Positions 24,921 through 31,245 of a stretch of 32,435 nt of DNA are shown piece after piece. A model generated the notes under the pieces. That model was not told the origin of the DNA and ran no database searches. It saw nothing but the letters and a program-made list of their open reading frames with translations. Source of the stretch: Methylomonas rosea (GTDB lineage Bacteria > Pseudomonadota > Gammaproteobacteria > Methylococcales > Methylomonadaceae); assembly GCF_024505055.1 (NCBI RefSeq), contig NZ_JANIBL010000059.1, positions 1-32,435 on the forward strand. The letters run 5' to 3'. Within the stretch, counting starts at the first letter, position 1; the number at the start of each line of letters is the position of its first letter. Made by a program: the position numbers and the translations under genes.

Positions 24921-24953
24921 CTCTCGCCCCCGGGAGAGGGATAGGGAGAAGGA
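24921..24953. repeat. Dispersed intergenic repeat (GAGAGGG type), copy A
   Basis: The sequence around CTCTCGCCCCCGGGAGAGGG followed by ATAGGGAGAAGG closely matches the copy at 31108-31141. Its CTCTC/GAGAG arms can form a hairpin. Such GC-rich palindromic spacers are common between genes in many Gammaproteobacteria. Confidence 0.6.
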
Positions 24954-25011
24954 GGTTTTTTGATTTTCAGAAGTCCCCTCCATACCTACTGAACCAGAGC
25001 GAAGGCACGTA

Positions 25012-26415
25012 TTAGCCCGTCTTTGCAGTTTGCCGCGAGCCATACCAGTAATAAACCGCAGCTCCCAGCAGATTCCAGAGCAAAAAATACAGCTGCGTGG
25101 TGCGCGGCAAACTCATAAATAAGTAGAAGCAGCCGCACATGGCAATCGGTCCGGTGACCCAGGCCATGGGTGCCGAAAACTTCCGAACCAATCCAGGCTG
25201 CCTGCGCCGCAATAGCAGCATGCAAAGCGACACGGTGATAAACGCCAGCAAAGTCCCGGCATTTGCCAGCGCGGCGATTTCGGCCAAGGGAAATAGGCCG
25301 GCGATAATGCTAACGATGACGGCGGTAAATAACACGGTGCGCACCGGCATGCCGCGGCGCGAGACCTTGGCCAGAGCGCGCGGAAGCAAGCCATCTCGGG
25401 CCATGGCAAAGAAAATCCGGCTTTGCCCATAGAAAAACGCCAGTACCACGGTCGGCAAAGCAATTACCGCCGATGCCGCCAACCAGCGCGCGGCGTTCGG
25501 TTTGCCCAATTCGCGTAAAATCAGCGCTAAGGGTTCAGGGCTGTCTGCAAACCTATGGAAGTCCAGCGCACCCAGCGCCGCCACCGCCACGACGACATAA
25601 ATCAGAACGCAGATCAGCATGGAACCGACAATGCCCAGTGCCAAATCGCGGTCGGGATTGCGGGTTTCCTCGGCGGCAGTGGCAATCGCATCGAAGCCGT
25701 AAAAGGCGAAAAAGATGATAGCCGCCGAGGCCATCACCCCGCGCTCCACGCCGTCCGCGCCCAGGGTCTTGATAAAGCCAAAAGGCATGAAAGGTTGAAA
25801 ATGGGCGACATTTAACAGTGGCAAAACCACCGCAATAAACACCAGCAAAGCGGTGAGTTTCACTACCACTAACAAGGCATTGACGCTGGCACTCTCTTTA
25901 GTGCCGACCAGCAATAGCGCGGTGACGACCAGGATGATAAAAATCGCCGGCAGGTTGATCAGCCCGCCCAGCTCCGGGCCTTGCATCCAAAGCATCGGTA
26001 CGCCCAAACCTTCCTGCAACAGCGGCGCCGCATAGCCGGACCAACCCACCGCCACCGCGCTGACCACCAGCGAATATTCCAAAATCAGACTCCAACCTAC
26101 GAACCAGGCCGCCCACTCGCCGATGACGATGTAGGCATAGGTGTAAGCGCCGCCGGCGGCTGGCATCAGCGTGGCCATTTCTGCATAAGCCAAGGCCGCG
26201 CAGGCGCAAATCGCCCCGGCAATCACAAAGGCCAGGATCACCGCCGGCCCCGCCTTGGCCGCGCCAACGCCAATCAGGGTCAAAATACCGGTGCCGACAA
26301 TTGCCCCCACGCCCAGCGCCATCAGGTGCGGCCAGCTTAAACTAGCCTGCAATCGCTGCTCTGACGGCAGGCTGTCAGTGGTCGACCAGGGTTTACGCAT
26401 GCGCCAGTTGTTCAC
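25012..26415 (-). CDS. APC-family amino acid permease
   Basis: A 467-residue inner-membrane transporter with about 12 helices, similar to cationic amino acid transporter-like APC members. Helix 1 carries MALGVGAIVGTGIL, the unwound substrate-binding segment of the fold; ALAYAEMATLMPAAGGAYTYAYIVIGEWAAWFVGWSLILEY and FFAFYGFDAIATAAEETRNPDRDLALGI are also typical. Substrate cannot be fixed. Translation probably starts at GTG 26415, which has AAAGGGGAT 6-7 bases upstream, rather than ATG 26400, which has none. It is divergent from the exonuclease gene. Confidence 0.92.
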   Translation of the reverse strand: MNNWRMRKPWSTTDSLPSEQRLQASLSWPHLMALGVGAIVGTGILTLIGVGAAKAGPAVILAFVIAGAICACAALAYAEMATLMPAAGGAYTYAYIVIGEWAAWFVGWSLILEYSLVVSAVAVGWSGYAAPLLQEGLGVPMLWMQGPELGGLINLPAIFIILVVTALLLVGTKESASVNALLVVVKLTALLVFIAVVLPLLNVAHFQPFMPFGFIKTLGADGVERGVMASAAIIFFAFYGFDAIATAAEETRNPDRDLALGIVGSMLICVLIYVVVAVAALGALDFHRFADSPEPLALILRELGKPNAARWLAASAVIALPTVVLAFFYGQSRIFFAMARDGLLPRALAKVSRRGMPVRTVLFTAVIVSIIAGLFPLAEIAALANAGTLLAFITVSLCMLLLRRRQPGLVRKFSAPMAWVTGPIAMCGCFYLFMSLPRTTQLYFLLWNLLGAAVYYWYGSRQTAKTG

Positions 26416-26487
26416 GATCTATCCCCTTTGCGGCGTGCAAGCCGGTAAAATACCGAGCTAATTCGGTCTATCCCAATGGAACCCCAC

Positions 26488-27252
26488 ATGAAAATCATCT
26501 CCTGGAATGTCAACGGCATCCGCGCCGTGCAAGATAAAGGTTTTGCGGACACGCTAAGCCAACTCGACGCCGAATGCGTGTTGCTGCAAGAAACCAAAGC
26601 CCAAGACGAGCAAGTCAGCAAGGCTTTGGAAAATATACACGGCTATCACCTCTACACCAACTCGGCGGAGCGCAAAGGCTATTCCGGCGTGGCAATACTA
26701 AGCCGACAGCAGCCGATTCAGGTGGTGCACGACATGGGCATCGCCGAACACGACCAGGAAGGCCGGGTGATCGTCGCTGAATTCGAAAAATTTTATTTGT
26801 TAAATGTCTACGTGCCCAACTCCGGCGACGGCCTGGCGCGACTAGATTATCGGCAGACTTGGGACAAAGAATTTTTGGCGTACATGCAAAAGCTGCAAAG
26901 CCAAAAACCGCTAATTGCCTGCGGCGATTTCAACGTCGCCCATCAAGCCATCGACATTGCCCGGCCCAAAGCCAACTACAACAAGTCTGCCGGCTATACC
27001 CAAGTCGAGATCGACGGCTTCAGCAATTTTGTCGCTGCCGGTCTAATCGACAGCTTCCGCCATCTGCACCCCGATACCGTGGCTTACAGTTGGTGGAGCT
27101 ACCGCGCCAATGCCCGCGCAAACAATATCGGTTGGCGGATTGATTACGTACTGACCAGTCAGGCCTTGACCGGTCAGATCAAGGATGCATTCATTCTGCC
27201 GGACGTGACCGGTTCCGATCATTGCCCGGTCGGCATCGAGCTGGCGCTTTGA
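26488..27252 (+). CDS. xthA: Exonuclease III-family AP endonuclease
   Basis: A class II apurinic/apyrimidinic endonuclease of 254 residues in the exonuclease III family, which cuts abasic sites during base excision repair. Motifs are WNVNGIRA (Asn7), QETKAQD (Glu34), YSGVAILS, CGDFNVAH, NNIGWRIDYVL and GSDHCPVGIEL with the catalytic Asp-His. The ATG at 26488 gives the family N-terminus MKIISWNVNG; an ATG at 26476 is upstream. Its stop overlaps the start of the uracil-DNA glycosylase gene, so the two repair steps are likely translated together. Confidence 0.95.
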   Translation: MKIISWNVNGIRAVQDKGFADTLSQLDAECVLLQETKAQDEQVSKALENIHGYHLYTNSAERKGYSGVAILSRQQPIQVVHDMGIAEHDQEGRVIVAEFEKFYLLNVYVPNSGDGLARLDYRQTWDKEFLAYMQKLQSQKPLIACGDFNVAHQAIDIARPKANYNKSAGYTQVEIDGFSNFVAAGLIDSFRHLHPDTVAYSWWSYRANARANNIGWRIDYVLTSQALTGQIKDAFILPDVTGSDHCPVGIELAL

Positions 27253-27869
27253 ACCTTAGCGACCGCCAATACCTGCTAGAGCAGCATCGTCAAACCCTGC
27301 TGGCCTGTAGCCGCTGCCCGGCCATGATCCGCCCAGTGGTCAGCGGCAAGCCGGTGTTGTCTCCCATCTTGCTGATCGGCCAGGCGCCGGGCGACAAGGA
27401 AGGCGCACTCGGCCGGCCGTTTGCCTGGACGGCGGGTAAGACCCTGTTCAAATGGTTTGCGCAGATCGGGCTGGACGAAGCCAGTTTTCGAGAGCGGGTG
27501 TATATGGCGGCAGTGTGCCGCTGCTTTCCGGGTAAAAATCCCAAAGGCGGCGACCGCGTGCCCAATGCGCAGGAAATCGAACAGTGTGCGGCTTGGCTGC
27601 AAGCGGAAGTAGAGCTGTTACAGCCAAAATTGATTATCCCGGTCGGCAAACTGGCGATCCAGCAAATACTGCCGGTCGATAAACTCAGCGATGTCATCGG
27701 CGGTCTGCATCGCCTGAGTTTTCACGGCCACGACACCGACGTCATCCCGCTGCCGCACCCCTCCGGCGCTTCTACCTGGCATCGCACTCAGCCGGGTGCC
27801 AGCTTGCTGGAAGCGGCCTTGGCAACGATTCAGGCGCATGCGGCTTGGCAGCATGTTATCGCCGGTTGA
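27249..27869 (+). CDS. Uracil-DNA glycosylase, family 4-like (Fe-S type)
   Basis: The 206-residue product matches the family 4/5 UDG superfamily: motif A GQAPGDKEGALGRPFAWTAGK (44 onward), motif B-like PLPHPSGAST (168-176) and four well-placed cysteines (Cys20, Cys23, Cys90 or Cys92, Cys113) for an iron-sulfur cluster. It removes uracil from DNA, leaving an AP site for ExoIII. The start is taken as TTG 27249, whose TTGA overlaps the xthA stop; the frame continues upstream to another TTG at 27222. The HPSG...W form of motif B differs from the usual HPSPL, so substrate range could differ. Confidence 0.85.
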   Translation: MNLSDRQYLLEQHRQTLLACSRCPAMIRPVVSGKPVLSPILLIGQAPGDKEGALGRPFAWTAGKTLFKWFAQIGLDEASFRERVYMAAVCRCFPGKNPKGGDRVPNAQEIEQCAAWLQAEVELLQPKLIIPVGKLAIQQILPVDKLSDVIGGLHRLSFHGHDTDVIPLPHPSGASTWHRTQPGASLLEAALATIQAHAAWQHVIAG

Positions 27870-27975
27870 TTGTTTGTTATCTTAAATGTCTTCAATGGTT
27901 GACCATGGCGCATGCCGTAAAGTTTACCGGCGCGGAGCCATACTTTTTGGCGGAGCGTTCGAGTTGAACGCCGGG

Positions 27976-28278
27976 TTAGCGGTTACTGGTACGACCGACC
28001 CAGTAACGAGGTTTCCGGGAATTATGTGAAGTTGCAAAAACGACTATGCCTTCGGCATCTTGTCGGTAGAAAAGAGAGAAAGGAAACCCTTTGAGAAAAA
28101 CGCGCCTCGTATTTGAAGCCGATGGTGTCCCTGATAGCGGGAAAGTCAACGCTCGGGCAGTTGCTTCGTCGACTGCTTTGGTAAAACGGTCTCCTAAACC
28201 CGGTTGTGCCTCGTTGTAATAAGCGACCTCAGCAAGAAATTCTTGGCGAGCTTCTGCGACAAAACGTGCTCGCTTCAC
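27976..28278 (-). CDS. ParE/RelE-superfamily toxin
   Basis: A 100-residue toxin of the RelE/ParE fold: EARQEFLAEVAYYNEAQPGLGDRFTKAVDEA near the N-terminus and RRVFLKGFPFSLFYRQDAEGIVVFATSHNSRKPRYW at the C-terminus, as in the group whose partner is the addiction-module protein family. Its ATG overlaps the antitoxin stop (28275-28278), the standard toxin-antitoxin layout. ParE types poison gyrase and RelE types cut mRNA; which applies is not shown. The gene ends inside the inverted repeat GTTAGCGG. Confidence 0.88.
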   Translation of the reverse strand: MKRARFVAEARQEFLAEVAYYNEAQPGLGDRFTKAVDEATARALTFPLSGTPSASNTRRVFLKGFPFSLFYRQDAEGIVVFATSHNSRKPRYWVGRTSNR

Positions 28279-28505
28279 TGGGTCATGCGCCTTGCTTCAG
28301 AAAACACATCCTCTGCCGGATAGGTCTCTAGTTCCCCCCTGTCGAAAGCGGCGGTGCGCTTCTCAATTTCTCGTTCCCACTCTGTTTCGATTTCGGATAG
28401 GGGGGCTTCATGTAGTGACTCAAGAAGAACCTCAGCAAGATGTGCTCGCTCTTCAGGCAAAAGTGAACATGCTTGTTTCTCTAACTCGACTAGCAACGCG
28501 GACAT
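28275..28505 (-). CDS. Addiction-module antitoxin
   Basis: A 76-residue acidic protein with LLPEERAHLAEVLLESLHE, characteristic of the 'putative addiction module component' antitoxin family (PF09720 type). It precedes and overlaps the ParE/RelE-type toxin by 4 bases, so the pair is a type II toxin-antitoxin operon. The antitoxin would neutralise the toxin and normally represses its own promoter. Confidence 0.88.
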   Translation of the reverse strand: MSALLVELEKQACSLLPEERAHLAEVLLESLHEAPLSEIETEWEREIEKRTAAFDRGELETYPAEDVFSEARRMTQ

Positions 28506-28735
28506 GGTGAATACTCCTTTGGCTGAGGCTAAGGTATTTTACGCTTGGCGTTCCCAGTTGTCTTGGTTTGGCCGCTAACGTAAAGCTAACAGCGCGCGGC
28601 ATGGAAAGCTGAAAAATAGAACTACATTATAACCGCGCTCCGGTTGAGGGCGGTTATAGGCAAGAGGCGAGATTGCAAGACCTGTTAGCCGTCCCTTTCC
28701 ATAAAGTAACCTGACCCCTTTTCCCAATAGCTTAA
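28506..28735. other. Intergenic region with attC-like structure
   Basis: GCTAACAG (28585-28592) and CTGTTAGC (28682-28689) are inverted and enclose a 9-bp hairpin TATAACCGC/GCGGTTATA (28628-28636, 28650-28658) containing CCGGTTGAG. Spacing and geometry resemble an integron cassette attC site, but the cores do not strictly match RYYYAAC/GTTRRRY and no integrase gene is in the window. The antitoxin promoter must lie at the left end. Confidence 0.35.
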
Positions 28736-28773
28736 AATGCGGCGCAATGCCCGTTGGTTATTGCGCCTTACGG
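28736..28773 (+). repeat. Palindromic repeat, left copy flanking the FRG gene
   Basis: A 38-base unit containing the hairpin GGCGCAAT...ATTGCGCC and ending TACGG. Its bases 28739-28764 match the inverted copy at 29557-29582 perfectly over 26 positions. It starts 5 bases beyond the FRG gene stop codon. It resembles dispersed REP/MITE-type hairpins of many Gammaproteobacteria. Confidence 0.85.
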
Positions 28774-28777
28774 TCTT

Positions 28778-29509
28778 TCAATTTCGTACAAGCCCGACAT
28801 CAATTAACTTTGGATCCGTCCTCCATCGAAGATACTGGGCAAGTCCATCCAAATCTGGAAATAGAGTTCGGCGATTTATCCCAATCAGGTCTAATTGCAC
28901 TAAAATCCGTATACGCAATTCTTTGGAAATGCGAATTTTTAGTATCTGATCTTTGTTTGTTAGAAATTCTGATATTGGATTTCCGTTCGGATGTGCGGTG
29001 AACTCACCAGATTGTGCTTGTATTCTTGGACTTATTACCCACGGAGTAACGCAAAAGACCCGATTTATATCTTCCGGGTTGGGCGGCAGGGGAGGTGCGT
29101 CCTCGTTGTCAAAACCCCATATAATCCATACCGCTGAATCACTATCTGACTCTCCTTCGCAGGCAAAATACGCGGCTACAAGCGGGTTGGTTGTCCAATC
29201 GAGAAGCCGAGTAGGTAATCCGTGATGTTGGGCCAATGCCATAACATTCCAGAGATTTGAAGTGTCAGCCGACGAGTAGGCTGGAATATGTCTCTGAAAC
29301 TCGTTAAAAATTGCGACCTCACTGTCTCGCGCAACTTCGTTACGGAAAATGCCTGCGGTTGGTTCATAGGAAAATTTGCGCTCTCCCCGAATCAACGGCC
29401 GTCGCGAATTATTTACTGATTTCTGATGCTCTCGAAAAAGCTCTATCAGCTCAGTAACCGTTTTGCATTCGTCTTCTTCGTATTTTGCTTGCATCGCAAT
29501 GGTGTCCAT
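28778..29509 (-). CDS. FRG domain-containing protein
   Basis: The 243-residue product contains an FRG domain: RPLIRGERKFSYEPTAGIFR (about 38-57) and WNVMALAQHHGLPTRLLDWTTNPLVAAYFAC (about 85-115), followed by AVWIIWGF. The family name comes from the conserved Phe-Arg-Gly type motif; function is unknown, but such genes occur in mobile and phage-defence loci. The ATG at 29509 is used; the frame also has TTG at 29518 and another ATG at 29494, none with a strong Shine-Dalgarno. The gene is more AT-rich than its neighbours and sits exactly between two inverted palindromic repeats, which points to acquisition. Confidence 0.85.
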   Translation of the reverse strand: MDTIAMQAKYEEDECKTVTELIELFREHQKSVNNSRRPLIRGERKFSYEPTAGIFRNEVARDSEVAIFNEFQRHIPAYSSADTSNLWNVMALAQHHGLPTRLLDWTTNPLVAAYFACEGESDSDSAVWIIWGFDNEDAPPLPPNPEDINRVFCVTPWVISPRIQAQSGEFTAHPNGNPISEFLTNKDQILKIRISKELRIRILVQLDLIGINRRTLFPDLDGLAQYLRWRTDPKLIDVGLVRN

Positions 29510-29549
29510 TCTGTTCAACGAAATTTATATAACTAATTTTTTAACCCGC

Positions 29550-29588
29550 GTAGGGAGCAATAACCAACGGGCATTGCGCCGCCGCATT
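29550..29588 (-). repeat. Palindromic repeat, right copy flanking the FRG gene
   Basis: Inverted copy of the 28736-28773 repeat. The 26-base core 29557-29582 is an exact reverse complement of 28739-28764; homology continues with two mismatches to the TACG end. It lies about 50 bases upstream of the FRG start codon. Confidence 0.85.
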
Positions 29589-29597
29589 CCAATGTAG

Positions 29598-30992
29598 CTA
29601 AGGCCCCGGCGCCAATTCGGACAAATCCGTATTCTGCTCGCTCAACGACCAACCACCCCCCAAGGCTTTATACAACTGCACCTGGGCAATCAATACATCC
29701 AATCTGGCTTGCACCCGGCTGTTTTCGGTGCTGAGGTAACTGGTCTGGGTGTTTAACAAGGCTTGATAGTCGATAGCGCCCAGCCGGTAGCGTTCCTGGG
29801 AGATGTTGTAAGCCAGCCGGGCTTGCGCGGCGGCGGTTTCCAATGCCGTTAGGCGGCGGCTGGAGTTGTTGTAAATGGCGGCGGCGTCTTCGACTTCCTT
29901 AAACGCTGTCAGCACGGTCTTGCGATAAATTTCCGCCAACTCCGCGTTCGCGGCCAGCGCGTTGCTTAATGCGCCCTCCAATCGGCCGCCTTGAAACAAG
30001 GGTTGGGTCAGGCCGGCCGCCAGCGTCGCCGCGACGCCGGCCGGTTGCGGGTTGGCTAATACGCTGCCCAGGCTGAGTTGCAGTTTGGGGTAAAACGCGG
30101 CGCGGGCCACGGCGATGTCGGCATTGGCGGCGATCAACTGCATTTCTACTTGGCCGATGTCAGGCCGGCGTTGTAACAGCGTAGCCGGCTGCTCGGCGGC
30201 GATGCCGGGCACGGCTAAGTCGGCGAAGCGGGCAGCTTCCAGTGGCTGTGTTTGCGGCGGATGGCCTAGCAGTATCGCCAGGCTGTTTTCCGCCAGCGTT
30301 TGCTGTTGCATCAATAAATCCAGGCTGGCGCGGGCGTTGGCTTGCGCGGTTTTCTGCTGCGCCACTTCCAGTTCATAAGCGGCGCCGGCGCGTTGCCGGG
30401 CTTCGATGATGGTCAAAATTGCGTTGACCGTGTCTAAAAAATCGCTGGCGATTTGCCGGCGCTCCTGAATCGCCAACAGGTTGAAATACGCCTGGCCGAC
30501 ATCGGCCATTACCACCAGCTGCAGTGCATCGCGGGCGAAGATTTGGCTGAGCATCAATGCGGTGCCGGCATCGCGTCTGGCGCGGTTGGCGCCCCATAAA
30601 TCCACTTCGTAGGCAATGTCGATTTGGCCGCTGCTTTGTTGGCTGTCGGTTTTATTGTTCCGGTTGTCGCTGAAATCGCCGCTCAAAGTAGCCGCCGGCC
30701 ACAACCCGGCACCGGCGATTTTAGCTTGAGCGCGGGCTTGGGCGACGCGTTGGGTAGCGGCGGCCAGATCGTTGTTGTAGGCCAAGGCTTCGCGCATCAA
30801 ACGGTCGAGTTGATCGCTGGCAAAGGCTTGCCACCATTCCGGATCGACGCTGGCCGAGGCGGTTTGCGCGGGTTCGTGCCAATTCGCCGGGGTTTCCACG
30901 TATGGGCGTTGGTAGTCTGTCAATAAATTACAGCCGCTCGTCAACAGCACGGCACCGGCAAATAGCAAGCTAACAGGCTTGATTAATCTCAT
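29598..30992 (-). CDS. NodT-family outer-membrane efflux lipoprotein
   Basis: A TolC-like outer-membrane factor of 464 residues. It begins with a signal peptide and lipobox LTSGC (MRLIKPVSLLFAGAVLLTSGC), then YQRPYVETPANW and two repeats of the OEP family with long coiled coils (SDQLDRLMREALAYNNDLAAATQRVAQARA and FKEVEDAAAIYNNSSRRLTALETAAAQARLAYNISQERY). The ATG at 30992 is preferred because the upstream ATG at 31016 lies inside a dispersed repeat. It probably forms a MacAB-type tripartite pump with the ABC permease upstream, separated from it by 253 bases of repeats. Confidence 0.92.
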   Translation of the reverse strand: MRLIKPVSLLFAGAVLLTSGCNLLTDYQRPYVETPANWHEPAQTASASVDPEWWQAFASDQLDRLMREALAYNNDLAAATQRVAQARAQAKIAGAGLWPAATLSGDFSDNRNNKTDSQQSSGQIDIAYEVDLWGANRARRDAGTALMLSQIFARDALQLVVMADVGQAYFNLLAIQERRQIASDFLDTVNAILTIIEARQRAGAAYELEVAQQKTAQANARASLDLLMQQQTLAENSLAILLGHPPQTQPLEAARFADLAVPGIAAEQPATLLQRRPDIGQVEMQLIAANADIAVARAAFYPKLQLSLGSVLANPQPAGVAATLAAGLTQPLFQGGRLEGALSNALAANAELAEIYRKTVLTAFKEVEDAAAIYNNSSRRLTALETAAAQARLAYNISQERYRLGAIDYQALLNTQTSYLSTENSRVQARLDVLIAQVQLYKALGGGWSLSEQNTDLSELAPGP

Positions 30993-31010
30993 TCTTGAGT
31001 CCAGATTGGG

Positions 31011-31074
31011 CGTCATTCCCGCGAAAGCGGGAATCCGGTGTGATAACTGGGCTCCCGTATGCTCTGGAGTGACG
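31011..31074. repeat. Small MITE-like repeat with dRS3-type core
   Basis: The core ATTCCCGCGAAAGCGGGAAT (31015-31034) matches the ATTCCC-N8-GGGAAT palindrome known as dRS3 in Neisseria and common elsewhere. Outer arms CGTCATTCC (31011-31019) and GGAGTGACG (31066-31074) are inverted with one mismatch, so the 64-base unit looks like a non-autonomous element remnant. Confidence 0.6.
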
Positions 31075-31107
31075 AGTCCAAGGAATTTAAGGGAACCTTT
31101 AAAAATA

Positions 31108-31141
31108 CCCTCGCCCTCAGGGAGAGGGCTAGGGTGAGGGA
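31108..31141. repeat. Dispersed intergenic repeat (GAGAGGG type), copy B
   Basis: The sequence containing CCCTCGCCCTCAGGGAGAGG, then GCTAGGGTGAGGG, is closely related to copy A at 24921-24953. A third, degenerate partner (TTCTCCCTGAGGAAGAAGG) follows at about 31175-31194, so the spacer holds at least two units. Confidence 0.65.
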
Positions 31142-31245
31142 TGTAAATTGTTGATTTGATTCCCTCATTCCAATCTTCTCCCTGAGGAAGAAGGAGTCTT
31201 TTTGAGTATTTAGAAATTCTCGAAAGGCTGGGTTAATAAATTTAC

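Noticed and set aside
28585..28689. A true integron attC site
   Set aside because: Held at low confidence only: core boxes deviate from RYYYAAC/GTTRRRY and no integrase is in view.
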